A stretch of 64,000 nt of DNA, taken from positions 6,341,773 to 6,405,772 of the forward strand of contig CM072160.1 of the NCBI GenBank assembly GCA_036850595.1. The letters are read 5' to 3'. Position numbers and translations under genes: made by a program. Shown here piece by piece: positions 1 through 55,197 of the stretch (positions are counted from its first letter, which is position 1; every line of letters begins with the position of its first letter). Below the pieces are notes generated by a model, which saw only the letters and a list, made by a program, of their open reading frames with translations, did no database searches and had not been told where the DNA came from. This DNA comes from Rhyacichthys aspro (lineage: Eukaryota; Chordata; Actinopteri; Gobiiformes; Rhyacichthyidae).

Positions 1-1030
1 TGCGGAGGAATGATGACAGACGATAAACAGGCAAGGACGACGCTGCAAAGGGTTTGTTTACATCAGTTTGGGGTTTTCCATTTTGGATTTTTTTTTTTTA
101 ATCTTCTGGTTTTCAGCCTTTTTTTCTTTTTTCATACTTGCTGACTGCTGTCTTTTTCCTGAAATGCTGACCAGAGACTTTAATGAATGACTGAAAGAAG
201 TGAGAGATTAAAGCGTTGCAATGCAGTTTCTAACTTATCACTTCTTGTAAAAACAAGCCTTAAATGCATCCGTTTGGGAGCCAATTTAACTACCATCTGT
301 TATGCAGCAATTGAGTGGGAGCCTGCTCTGTGCATGTTTATATTCACGTTCCCAACAACTCAGCAATGCTCTATGGAGTCCTCAGTAGAAAGTGAAATGC
401 TAAAGTCCTTAGTAAACCCGGTCTATTTCTGTTTGTAGCAGACATGGATTACATGCAGTTGTGTCACGGGTGTGTGGATACAAAGCCCCCAGTGTGTTAA
501 GTGAGACGACAACTCGCTGACAAGCAGCCAGTTCTCACCTACAGCACGGTGAACAAGAACCGCAGTCTGTCGATTTCAATCCCACCCCCTCAGCCTGTCT
601 CTATCTACTTTAAAGTTTTTTCTTGGAGGGTCTCTGTCGCCGCTGTCAGCTCTCTGGCTCCTGTTGGAGATCGATCTGAAGGTGAAGCCGTGTCTTGGAC
701 TGCTAATGTGCCTGCTCTGAGACATGACACCCAAAAAAAAAGCACACGCCACTTCTGACACATCAGAGTGAGTCTCTTCCCACCAACACTAAACGTTTTA
801 AATGCTGCTTCTTTATCTCTTTCTTCCACCATCTTGGCCTCCTATGGATTTTTATCCCAGATTTAGAGAAAGATGGTCTTATCATGAGATTTTTTTAATG
901 GTCTTTTTTTTTCCTATGTATTTTGAGATTTATGTGGGAGGGGATGTCTCGCAGGTTTAAGAATGTGCTGCCATGAGAATCTTTTAAATGTGAAGAAGAA
1001 TAAACTTGGCTAAACTTGCATTGTCTCTGT
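1..1030 (+). other. possible 3' UTR end of a plus-strand neighbour
   Basis: A plus-strand AATAAA at 1001-1006 is followed about 20 nt later by TTGTCTCTGTGCC, a fair cleavage and GT-rich context. The upstream kilobase, mainly 480-790, is less AT-rich than the sequence after it. No protein similarity was recognised, including in the stop-free frame at 501-758. Weak evidence; it may equally be plain intergenic DNA. Confidence 0.2.
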
Positions 1031-4000
1031 GCCTTCTCTTCCCTGTGTGGACAGTAGCTGCATTTATCTGATGCTGTACCAAGGGATAAGGTAAACACAT
1101 AAGAAATGTTGTTATGGCCAAATACTATTATATGGGTTTTAGAGCTAAAGTTAAATTAAGAAAAAACATCTTTACGTAATATCTAGGCTAAAGAAACAGC
1201 AATTAAAAGTCAAAATAAAAAAGAACTGATGTCAGGTCAGTATTAGTATTTTTGGCAACAATAATGGATTGCTCCCAGACTTGCAATAGCTTCAGAAGTC
1301 AGTTTATACACCACTTTGTGTTTTTCTCTTTATATAGACATCTTGGTCTTACAAAAGGTTCACATAGTTTTAAAGCCTCTGTCTGATAAAGCCCAAGCAG
1401 CTGCCTGAAGTGGCTTAATGAAGGGAAAGATATGAGGGCAGATATTTACATAATTGGTCCATGTTAAAATGCATTTTGCTCTTAAGAAAAGCTTTGGGCA
1501 GGACTAAGGGCTTAAGGACATAAGACTTACACAGAGCCAATCACGCTTTGTGGATGTATGCAGTTATGATTTATTAGAGACTCTGTCACGGTCACAGATT
1601 ACACCACATCAAAGTTTTAAAACAAGTGTAGTGTTATGACATTCGGCTACAACTGATTTAAAACATCATGTGCACTTGCTGAAACTCAGATGCCAGTTTT
1701 TGGTCTGGCTCTAAACCGGATTCCCCATCACAGTGGAGGCTTTGAACACAGAACAAAGCTTGTTGTGTGATCAAAGTTCAGCTCAGTGACTCTCCCTGGC
1801 ACTGGCAACACAAAGTCCTTTAATGTCGAACAGCACAAAACAGCTGTTGATAATATTGTTATTGCAATGAGATACATTTTTCACCATGGCAGCATCAAAA
1901 TGGAACATGGCCGACAACGAAACTGCAAAACTGATAATGGTCCGGTCTTAAACAACAAAAGCAAGTTAATCTTTATTAATGATTTATGACAGTGTTATAG
2001 GCCACTGCACACAGCCATTAATATCTAAAGTTGGCGATGAGTCCACAAGTTTCCGGTTTATAATTGATGCGTGAAGTGTATATTGCGTCTGTGCCTGAGA
2101 GTACACTACAGTAAACTGCTGTTCAATAATGCAGGCAGCAGCCCTTTAAAGGATTATTGAGCAAGCCCCTAAGTTAAGCTGACGACTTGTTTGATCTGGT
2201 TAAGAGTGACTCTGCTTTGCTCGATCCATATTTAGCTGCGTCTCGACACTGAGCCTTCACTTCGATTCTGCTCGCTGTCTCTCCTCAGCTTCCTCCATCC
2301 AGAGAACAACTTATCGGCTCCTCTTTAAGTACACATTTGATAAAGTAAGCATCATACCCTTAAGCCTTGGACATTTTTTTTCTTGTTTGTGTCTACATTT
2401 ACACTATCGTCATATTCGTGCTGAGAATTCTCTGTCCCATCCCTTTTAGTGTTCAGGTCTTATGCTCCATGCCATTCCCCTTTCTCTCAAGTCACAGTAA
2501 AGGTAATAATTCCCTTCTGGTTCTCATGATTGAGGCTTCAGTTTTAGACGTATTGAGTTATAGTCTGAGATTCATAAACAGAACCAAATTGCACTTCTTC
2601 AGCAACTTTGAATGACATTAGATGGATGTATTTTGATTTTTATGTGACAGCTCTGACTGAGGATCCTGTGACAGATGCCGTTCTTATGTCCCACCCCCTC
2701 AAATCTGTCACAGGAAGTTTTCACCAAGAATAAACTTATGTGTATTAACCAAACTTACAGTGAAACAATAGAAATATATCGGTCACAACTTCTGTATAGT
2801 GTAGTACTTAGCCTGATTAATGATCTTTAATCTATAATAATATATACACAGACCAATTCTGAGAATCAAGTCTCTTTAACTGTGTTACATACAGCTCCTA
2901 CATTAAAAAAACTATTCAAACTGGGATTTTACTGTTAGTTTTTGGCCAACATCCATTTGTGTACCACACTTCCTACAATATGAGTTTCTGTTTCTGTCAA
3001 AGTGTCAAAAAGCTTGAAAACTAGCTCTTTCAAAAGAGGTCACTCAATAAAAATTAAATTATGTAATGATTAGGTATTAAGTTTAAGACTTAAGTACTTC
3101 AGGTCAAGTACTCATTATGAAAAAAGTGTTGTTAGGAAATTATTATTAAATTGGTGTGTCCTTAAATGATTGCAATATTTATTCTAAACCATTTCAAATG
3201 ATAATGTCTCAGCCTGTGTCCACACTAATATATTTTATTAAATGCCAAAGTTTTAAGGTTTTGTGTATTTATTTTAAGATGTATTTTAGCAGTGATACGA
3301 CTGCTTCATTATTTCTAACCTTATTATAAAGGCCATGAACTACTCACCAAATTCCACACAGATTTTTACTTAAACCAAGCATTTCCAAATACCAATTATT
3401 TATAGAAAAGTTTCCTTTTAAAATCTTTGACTATTTATAAGAAAGCTAAAGCCTCAGGGTGAAACTATTTTTTTTTCTACTTCTGGAAAATCCCTGGCAT
3501 CAAAGAAAGGTTTTGTTGTTCAAAAAGGACAAGGGTGCACACTTTCTGGCAGTCTCTCCCAAATAGACAATTTTCTTTTGAGCTCACTTCACAAACAATT
3601 CACCAACAATCCCTCAAGCTGCTCTTTAAAACCCTGCTGCCTCCTCGCTGTTTTATTCAGAGCTATTGATGTCATATCTGTAGGCTGCTATTAGTGCAGC
3701 TGTAAATTGCTCTCTCATCAAAAAATAACCTCAACTTTGTTCGAACACACTACAAAGACCATGCATCAATAATGTAATGTCAATATACAGTGCCTTTAAT
3801 TACTTGTATTGTTTCCACTTGAAACACTTTTCTCTATTGCTTTTCAATATTCAATCATACATGGACACAAACATCTTTGTGTTTTCTCTTAATTATATAA
3901 TATTATTATATTGCAATCTGAAATTTGACCTGCGGCACTACAAAAGCAACAAACTGCTTTGAAAAGTACTCAAAAGTAAATAAGAATGTGGATACTCTTT

Positions 4001-6859
4001 ATATAAAGGCACTGCACTATTGCACCTTGAACAACTTCTTTATTTACCCTAGAAACAACTAGAACAATTTTACCATAAAGATAAAAAGTACAGAACATGG
4101 TGCTGATAAAAAAAAACAGAAAAGTCAAGAAAGAACAACACACAAATCCCGTGGAGAATATTAAAGAGTATGAGTGATGTTGATGCAGATAGAGTCTGAT
4201 GACACTGAGAGCGATGAGAAAGCTGCAAAAACCAAATACAGGTCAGAAGAAGGCACTTTTCAGTCGCACTTTGACTTACGGATTCAAACTTTTGAGCAAA
4301 GAAAGTCGTTATTCTTAGAAACTCACCCAAAATATATACTGCGGTGCCATAAGGTGATCTTAGTGAAGCACACAGATCACACATGGACAAGAAAAGCTCC
4401 AGGGCTTTCTTTGTCATGTTACCTCAAGAAGGCAAATGAGTGTATTCATGGCCAGAGCATTAACTTCCATTTTTAGAGCCACCTGAACAATATCTGAGAA
4501 GTTTCCTGAAAATATGTATGAGTCATTCTCTTATCTCTGTCTCAGTGGGAAAACTCAGTGTGCGGTCCAATACCAAGAGTTTGTGTCTTTTTTAATCCGT
4601 CTTTCATCTTTTCAGACTATCTCTTCTGTGCAACTTCCCTTTCCAATGTGCTTAGGAAAAACCACTTCCACAACTTTACTGAGAAAGGGTGTCACTTTTT
4701 TTTTGGTGGAAATAATTGAGAAGTAAAACGAGTGAAGTTTTCACGCAGCACGCTTGTTAATGTTGTCGGAGGGTTTCAGTCGGACCGCCCACCTGCTTTC
4801 CCAACCTTTTCAAATGTCACCCACAGCCTATTAGGCAAAAACAAACCACCTTACAGCAAGGGTGCGTCTAAAATTAGTGAGAACACGTTGGAGGTCTCTG
4901 TTAGATACAGGTTAATAACTGTCCACAACAGCATTGCAATAGTCTCATCTGTAAATACTACGGCCTTGGTCGGCATAATCAGTATCTCTGGATACAGCAT
5001 CTAACAGGTTACCTCAATCTCAACAGGATTTTCTTGAATTGGTTATATGCATTGTCCTCCTTGGCGTGGTATGTCATCTGACTTTAAATCATGTCATGCG
5101 ATTGCAAAAGGAGGAGTAGCATCCACATTAAGTGACTGTATTTACTCTAGAGCAAGAGAATGCATTTCTAAAAATCCTTTTAACACTGAACCACGCACAT
5201 GCTGGAAGTTGGAATTCCACATCTTGCCAAAAGGCACTTAAGGTAACAATAGATAACTTAACAGACTAAAAAAAACTATACAGGTGCCAACTCTAATGGG
5301 AATGTCAGACTGTATATGTTACAACACGTTTGCAGAGATGTGTTATTGTGACGTGTGATGAGCGTTCTTATGAGATGGTGTCTCTCACTCTGAGTTAGGC
5401 AGAGGAGAATCTGATGGTGTTGATACTGAGGATACTGTGTCTAAGACAGAAAAGTATTGCTTCCTTTATTCTGACAGGAACCACAGAATGACTTTGAGAC
5501 GATTTTATAGTAAAAAGATACATAATGCCTCTTTAAACATTGAGGGTGTAAGAGGAGATTGTCCATGTCACTGCTGCCACACAGTGGTCATATGTGGTTC
5601 ACGCAGTTACCAGAGACAGTTTGGTGAATACTGTGTAAATGCTGTGTTCCATCTTACTCAGTTTGTCTGCAAATGTTAGCGCGGTGTTTACCAAAAAGTG
5701 GGTCTCAAACTGTAGGACTGAAGAACTTACACATTGCCTTCACTATGCTCTGCTGGGTCAGAGGAACACATTCAGTTTACTCAGGTCTTGCATGAGTAAA
5801 TGACAATAACATTTAATTATAAACCTTGTAAAATAGCTACTTCTACAAACTACTAATGTAAAACACTAACAGCAAACACTATCAAGTATGGATAATGTCT
5901 AAAAAGAAAGTCTGCTGGTTGAAGGTGGGTCATGATTAATTAGATTTTAAGTCATCTTAAAAATATCATTATCCCAGATTGATAACCTAGCAGACCACAT
6001 AAATGTAGGCTGGGTTGTAACGCTCTGCTAAAGAACGTGTACTTCTCACATATGGACAGTCTTGTAAATGGGTGAGGAGCAATCAGACAACACTAAAGCA
6101 CATTACTGGAGATGTAAGAAGTCTATTTTTAAAAGAATGAGAAACTATCCATAATTTGAATCATGTAAAACCAGTAAAGTCATCTGAACTCATAATAAAA
6201 TCTGATTAAAGCACGTTATGGTGGTGTACAAGATCTAAAGGGTCAAAAACTAAACTGAACAGTAAGTGCAATGCTACTTCCACTGCTACTTTCAATGACC
6301 AGTTATTTGCAAGTATAAAATGCATTTCCCTTTCCAGTTTTAAGGCTTGTAAATTGTGCTGGCTACCTGTCAACAGACTGAACTACTTTAAGATGAGCTT
6401 TACTTTTAAGAGTGGTGTGACTCATTTTCCACATGCTGCTCTTATGGGAGCCTCTTAATTAGAAACAAAGTGGATTAGTTTGTTTTTGACAGTGTAGTGG
6501 TCTCCGGAGTGTGGACGGATGTAATTGTTTGGCAGTAAAACAAACACACAATGTTTATTTAGGAGATTATTATGACAGGGATTTGCTTCCAACATGCTGC
6601 AATGTACAAAAGTTTTTTTTAAAGCCATAATTCACTGTATCAAGTGCTTCTCATACGTCTGTAATGAGTAATTCAGCTACAGCTACTGACCACAACTTCC
6701 TCATTCAGCTTCTGGGGAAGAATTTCCAAGTTAACATTAGCCAAACATTATGATTTATCAGTTTTTAGGGCATTAAACAAGGGATGAGTTTGTACAGTGT
6801 TCTCCAGACACTGTGCTGTGCTGTATGTCCATGTCCCAAATCATGGAAAATGGTTAAGC

Positions 6860-7248
6860 CTACTATCATCATAAGGATAAGGTCATCCTAATACCATTGA
6901 ATAATAAAATTGGCAATCCTATGATATTATTTGGAGCTATGAATAGAATGTGCAGCGTCACAAAAGCGTCATGTGACATCTACCTGCTGTCTGATTGGTT
7001 CTTGTTGAGCTGCTGAACTGAAGCTTGAAATGGTCACAATAGTTGTCACTTGTCTCTAGTGTGACAAAAGAAACAGTCAGAAACACACAGAACAGATATT
7101 GGAATTTATATTGAAAATTTATATTGAAAAAAACAAAACAAAAAGTGTCTATTTAAACAAGGAAACACACAAAAGCATTAGTCATTCAAGTACGAGAATT
7201 TTATTATTCAATGGTATTAGGATGACCTTATCCTTATGATGATAGTAG
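6860..7248. mobile_element. inverted-repeat element (52-bp perfect arms)
   Basis: Arm 6860-6911 (CTACTATCATCATAAGG...) is the exact reverse complement of 7197-7248, 52 of 52 bases, around a 285-bp middle. Beyond the arms a few more bases match imperfectly (GGTTAAG versus GGGTAAAG). The middle has no coding potential and contains a short duplicated TTATATTGAAAA. The form fits a non-autonomous foldback or MITE-type DNA element. I could not fix a target-site duplication, so the true ends are uncertain. Confidence 0.65.
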
Positions 7249-8060
7249 CTTTACCCTTTTCCCGAGCTGTGTAATGCTAGGTTGGTGTTGATTTTGTGCC
7301 TAAACTTAACCAGGTATAAAAGTCTTTCTCAATAACTCACAACCTTCACTAAAATGTATCATTGTGTTGTATAACAATGCCACCGAATGCATGTCATCTT
7401 TGAGTCAATGAAAGAACAGAAACTGCACAGATTATGCACTAGAGCTTTCTCAATAAGTACTGCAACATTATAATGGTGCTGGTTATTTATATGAAAAGAT
7501 GTGGTCTTATTAATGGAAAATATTATTACTATATTCATAGCAGACCTAAACTGGTATGTTTTTCTTCAGTCTTTCAGTGGATTCATAGAAAAGATACGAG
7601 ATAATGGCCTTTTTATCTGGCTGTGACCTCACATTTTTCAATTCAAAGCCTCTTCACCGTCTGAACAGTGACAGATCCTGAAACAAATCGATGCTGGTGC
7701 AAAATGTCCAGCCAGATAATCTTTCCTGGAATAGGAGAATACATAATAAATTCCATCTCTAAAGCCTTGATTCAGTGCCGGCTGCTGCGGCGCTGACAGG
7801 CCTAAAGGCCACGGCGCGCTGTTCAAACTAATTCAGTTGATATTCACAAAGAAAAGCTGTGTGTATTGGCCGGACCAGACAGTCTCAACTACCTCTGCAT
7901 GATTACAGTTCAGTGCTGTTTTATTATTGGGGAACTACTTCTGTATTTTTGCTATTGCTGTTGTCAAAAGACCACTTTTTAAAATTTCTTTTGTAATCTT
8001 GGTCATCTTGTCCCAAACTCTTATTATCCTTATTATCAGTGACTATACTTTGCCTTTGCC

Positions 8061-8084
8061 TTTTTTTTTTTTTTTTTTTTTTTT
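8061..8084. repeat. poly(T) run, 24 bases
   Basis: An uninterrupted run of 24 T. It could be the poly(A) tail of an old minus-strand retroposition, but no element body is recognisable beside it. Confidence 0.9.
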
Positions 8085-9011
8085 ACATAACCAAACAAAC
8101 AACTAACTTTTAAGGAGTATAGGGTTTTTCAAGGTAAGTTTTTCCCAAAGTCTTTGTTTTGGGCTTAGTACGCTCTAGTTTTGTTGAGAACCTAAAGTAT
8201 TAGTCTGAACACCAGCTTCTCCAAATTAAATATCAACTTAATATGTTTTTTGCTCTTAGTGTAATGAAATAAATAATGCATACAGAAAGTGGAAGGAAGT
8301 GTCTCCATTTGAGTTTCAAGCAACTTTTCATTCATATTTTATTCATATACCTCTGCCTCATGTTTCACTGGCTGTCTGGGATTGACTGAGCCATGCCCTG
8401 GAAGCCTTCACTCTGACTGCCATCGAAACAGACAGAGAAAAGCTGGCATCTGTCCATCTCTCTTCTGCCGGAGCTGTCCTCGGAGCAGGGTCAAAGAACA
8501 AACACATGTGAGAGATGATTACAGATGTATCCTTCTGACCACTGCAGTGACATTGATAGAGTGGCAGCATGTTGCAGAATCACAATGTGTCTTTTTGAGC
8601 TGGAAGGAAGACTGACACTGCATTAGGATCGCCCAACTCCCAGAAATAAGAAAGGACAGATGCATATTTGAGTAATTCAGTCAAGTTACTCTGACAGATT
8701 ACTCATGTGGGCCACTGGTATTATTGTTAAACAACGTAATAATAAATGGAGCAATTTTCCCACTGCAGTTTGTCTGATAGGATATGATATCATTTAGAGG
8801 CAAAAAATAAAAAAAATAAAGTGAATTACGAGAACGTAATCTTGGACAATAAAAAAATCAGGACATGCCATGTTGGATGTCATTGACACTGGGTTTTTCA
8901 AATAAAGATTACTCACGAGAAATAAGACAACGATTGAGAGAATAATATCTTTTTAAATGATCTTTTTTGCAGTGAGGTGATGTGGTAATGTGAGGCACAG
9001 CTCAATCAAAG

Positions 9012-9024
9012 CCACTAGATGGCG
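9012..9024 (+). promoter_or_regulatory. CTCF-like core motif
   Basis: CCACTAGATGGCG fits the classical CTCF core CCASYAGRKGGCR at every position. It lies about 1.7 kb beyond the probable clstn2 poly(A) site. A motif match alone does not show binding, and this word also occurs inside some repeats. Confidence 0.35.
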
Positions 9025-9590
9025 ATATTTAGATGCAAGTGAATAACCACAGTATCAATTCTTATTCTTATGATCAGGCTCGATTCAAGAACAAGTTGAC
9101 TGAGGATGTTTCTTTGTTTAAGTGAGGGGTGTTATAAGAATCTAAGCACCTCTGCTAAAATATGTGCCTCTGTGTTGGAGCACATACAGTTCGGCTCATA
9201 GTGCTGTACATTATATTAATGTAAATAAAAAAGTAGTGAAGTAAATATTGGAGCTTTTTTTTAAACATTACAAGAATGAGAATGAGGATGTTGTTATTTC
9301 CTGAAAAAAATATTTATGAGTTGGCAAATTCTTTTAAAGGTCTGACAATAGTACAATTGAATTCGAAAGCGGTGTACAGATTATTTTTTAAATTTTTTTT
9401 ACCTTATTTCAAATGCAAAATCTTGATGGTCTTGATCAAAATGTAGTATCTGTGCTGTAGCTTTTGGTGTTAAATGCATTCAACTATGAGGGTTATAACT
9501 GTCTTTTTTGTCATAAAATGTAAAAATATGAGTAAAAGTCTATTGTAGAGAATACATTAGTATCTCTTTATCTGAGCTGCTTTGTTTTGG

Positions 9591-9598
9591 TGACGTCA
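9591..9598. promoter_or_regulatory. CRE palindrome TGACGTCA
   Basis: Perfect 8-bp CREB/ATF site in a region otherwise poor in CpG. No promoter was recognised next to it; chance occurrence is possible. Confidence 0.25.
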
Positions 9599-10100
9599 AC
9601 TTCAACACCAGAGACAGTGCATCTCACATTAGCAAAGCCTCAAGTGTTTGTATCAGAGGAGACAATCAGAACATTTCTTTGTAAGATGTGAAGTATTTTT
9701 TTTTTCATTTCCAGCTGTCCTACATTTTTTTATTGAGACTTCACCAGACATTGAACAACTTGTCCTTGGAACATGTGTCTGTTCTCTCGATCTGATGAGT
9801 GACTCATAACACAAGCGCATGATAATTCGTCATGAAGGTAACGTCCAGCGGACTGATTTATTATTGACTGATGTAAAAGGTACAAGAGAGTGATTACGTC
9901 GACACAGACCTTGTATAGTGTGTCATGAATGGTGAGTACTAATGAAATAAAACTTTAGAACAAACACTGAAGAAATAGTTTGAATGTTAAGGTTGGCGAC
10001 AACTTTGCACTGTTTTTTTTTTTTCTAAAAGTACTACTAACAATACTGCACACCTTTGACACAGAGGTTCCTGTTTAGCTCAAGGGTAAAGCTCCATTGG

Positions 10101-10250
10101 GTACCTCAGCAGCTCACCTGTTAGAGAGCATGTCACATAAGCGGAGAATCCTGCATTTAAATCCCCTCTCATACCCATTTGCATTTTATTTTTTCTCCCT
10201 CTTTGCCCATATTTGTTGTTTATAGACTGTGTGTGTGTCTAATAAACACC
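10101..10250 (+). mobile_element. decayed tRNA-derived SINE
   Basis: The stretch CAGCAGCTCACCTGTTAGAG resembles a tRNA A box (TAGCTCAGNNGGNAGAGC), and GCATTTAAATCC about 50 bp later resembles a B box. A CTCTC/TTTGCCCAT section and TAATAAA follow, the order seen in common fish tRNA-SINEs. It is too diverged to be a working tRNA gene. Confidence 0.5.
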
Positions 10251-10779
10251 CACCGAATGTGATACACCTGATCAATGTGTGCTGTGCACCCTCTCAAGCT
10301 TCAAAATGAGTTAAAGTGTGTCTGTCCACAAACTGATGCCAGCCTCTTGTACTCATTGTACTCATCCAACCTCCTGTAATGCTGCCATATTAAGTATTAC
10401 CTACTATTATAATGTGAGCAATGTGGGTTTGCATTTCCCCATTTCTTTATGTTTGGGAGTATCTTACAGTAAGTAAAAGTCAATTGTAAATATTTTTCTA
10501 CTAAACAAGATACTTAGATATTGACTAGTTCAAAATAAGACTAGATAAAACATTAGAAAAAATGATATGTCATGAACTCTGTGTATGGTTCATAAAGCTC
10601 TTTATCAGGACATTGCTTGTGATAGAAAATAGAGCCACTGCCCTTCAGCAAATATATTTATGGGAAGACAAGCCCTCGACAACTGGAAATGATCATTTTT
10701 AGAAACGTAACACTGAATTGAAATAAAAAGCAGACAAAGTCCCAAATGCAAGACCCACAGTTTGATTCCAAAACAAGTC

Positions 10780-10785
10780 TTTATT
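10780..10785 (-). terminator. candidate poly(A) signal of clstn2
   Basis: AATAAA on the minus strand, 2.06 kb after the stop codon, with GT/T-rich sequence 20-45 nt downstream. It is the last good signal before the intergenic stretch; nearer signals may be used as well. Confidence 0.45.
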
Positions 10786-11873
10786 GGCCAATTTACAGAA
10801 AGTGCTGTAGTGACCATTCCAAATGAAAAACAGACCAAAGAGTCCAGAGAAAAGAAAACTAAAAAATAAACAAAACTTTTACACATTATACAAGATTTCC
10901 ATGTTTACCGTTCTCCTCGTCTAAAACAAACGTCAGGACAACATTAGGGCTCGGGCCGATGCAAAGTCCACCAAAGGTTTGGAGGGGGGGTGTGGAGGAG
11001 GGGGGCGACGTCACAAGACCAGGTGAAACGACAGATGAGAACTTTACATGAACAAGAGCCACAAGTTACACACACAGTAAGTTGTCGGAGCTACAGCCAC
11101 GGGACAGCTCTCCAACGAGGACTCTCTCCAAACGTTACAAGCAGAGGCATTCAGGCTCTTCACTTCAGGTGGGATTTTTGTGTGTTTTAACTTTCTATTT
11201 GGGTTACTTGATTCAAAGGGAAATACATCACTGCGTTAAAGCTGAACTTCATTTAAATTGAGATGTGATTATTTGAGACAGGATTCAGACAGGCAACCAC
11301 AGACACAAAGGTTTCTTATTGCACTCATAAATATGAATTTGTAAGCGTTCATGTGGATTGTGGTATGTTTTATTACTATATAATTCTGCGTTGATTCAGC
11401 CGGACCAGTTGTATTGTTTCTCTCAGTCGATAGTAATGTTTTGTACTGTGTAGCCTAATATTCAAATGTCAAAGCATTTCTGAAACTGAATGTTGTATTA
11501 TGTCATCAGTGATCACCTTTTATTTAGTGACAAACTTCAGTTAAGATAACAAAATCTCACTTGGTGTCTTTTATTACGTCAACCGAGTTTTGTCAGAACC
11601 TAAACCCAACCATCAGCGCCACCTTCGTTAACAACCTCTAATAATGACATTTCAAAAAATCCAATAATTAAATAATATCTGATCAGAAAGTGGTATTGCA
11701 ATAGTAGTTTGGCCACAAACCTAATTGTAAAAGGATTCTCATTTATCATAATGGGAGTTTTAGGGGTGCAGTCTGTAGTTTTTGCTGCATCTGGGGGTGA
11801 ATTTATAGATTGAAGCTCAATATCTCACACCTATGCTTCCTTCAGCCTAGGTTAGTTTTGACTAATGAGTTCA

Positions 11874-11911
<38 letters not shown>
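11874..11911. repeat. (ATT)n microsatellite
   Basis: About 12 uninterrupted ATT units within the probable 3' UTR of clstn2, AAT on the transcribed strand. Confidence 0.9.
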
Positions 11912-11912
<1 letters not shown>

Positions 11913-12703
11913 ACTGTGTAAAAAAAGTTACACAGTGCACTTTAATGAACCTAGTCCTGTAATGTTTGACCTGGTCGTGGCAGCTCCCCGTTGTGTCATG
12001 TGGAGTTTGTGTTTTTCTCCAGAGCCATCTTGTGTGCTGCAGCTGTTATTGATGACGGATGCAGTGGCACACACTCATTCAAACAAATCATGGTCTGAAC
12101 ACTGAGCTAGAAAAACACACACAGATAGGAATGAGGGGGCAGAGCCTAAAGGGTGCGTACATACATACGAAGTGGTGGCATGTGAGTTGTGTACAGGTGT
12201 AAAGGTGATAATGGGACGAGGGGTTTGGGCAGGGGTCACCTACTAGACTCACTATTTACAAGAAAGGAGCGTACAAAAATTTACAAGGAGACTCGTCTGT
12301 CGTTCTGAAAACCCCAGAGTGAACGGAAACTTGAGTTTAACACGACGTCTGTGACAACGAACTAAACTTGACCCCTTTTTTGTTGTTTTGTTTGTTTTGA
12401 AAATATGCTATCTCTGTAAAATCACCTGGCTTTGCCATATAGGCTACAATAAAGACAAGACATATACAAACCAAAAATATCTGCCTCTGTCATTTCTGGT
12501 TTCTTCAATAAAGTATTTTCATGGGACATCAGAGTTGCACAGATAAATGAACTGTATTAGAGTGATACCACACATGAGATAACCTTTTAAAAGACTTCAG
12601 ATTGTTGCTGTTGTTTATGTATTACTACATGTTTTAGTATAAAACAGTGTGTCTTCTGACAAGTTTAATCATTGTATGGTGAGTTTGTGTAATTCAGTGT
12701 AGT

Positions 12704-12717
12704 CCACTAGGGGGAGC
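12704..12717 (+). promoter_or_regulatory. CTCF-like motif near the clstn2 stop codon
   Basis: CCACTAGGGGGAGC matches the CTCF core apart from one base (A where C is usual after GGGGG). It is on the same strand as the match at 9012, 3.7 kb away, within the 3' UTR. Binding is untested. Confidence 0.3.
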
Positions 12718-12846
12718 TTTGACCTCAGACTTAAAGCATCAGCGTCACAAAGTAAAACAAAGTTCTTGTTTCTGGTTTGAGGTTTCAGTATGGACAAAAG
12801 AGTGTTTTTGACGTTGTGTGCGTGAGTGGCCGTGCGTGTGTGTGTT

Positions 12847-55197
<42,351 letters not shown>

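Larger units (their letters stand above)
1..10756. other. intergenic region beyond the clstn2 3' end
   Basis: No coding exon is recognised on either strand. Open frames here are short and lack known motifs. What can be named: a possible plus-strand 3' UTR end near 1-1030, a 52-bp perfect inverted repeat, a 24-base T run, a CTCF-like motif, a CRE palindrome and one decayed SINE, each listed separately. The rest is ordinary AT-rich sequence. Confidence 0.6.
10757..12846 (-). other. clstn2: probable clstn2 3' UTR
   Basis: From the stop codon down to about 10757 there is no coding exon. A minus-strand AATAAA at 10785-10780 is followed by GT-rich sequence (TGTGGGTCTTG, TTTGTCTGC), a good poly(A) site context. 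Earlier AATAAA sites (about 11576, 11519 and 11371) and ATTAAA sites offer shorter forms. The stretch holds an ATT microsatellite at 11874-11911 and, on the minus strand, a C-rich tract near 10981-11010. The UTR limits are inferred from signals only. Confidence 0.5.

Noticed and set aside
4070..4476. Overlapping 115- and 100-codon open frames on opposite strands
   Set aside because: Both have unnatural composition for a protein family, no recognisable motif, and they shadow each other.
10101..10180. tRNA gene
   Set aside because: A- and B-box-like words are present but the arms do not pair and the B box is degraded; it is a SINE head.
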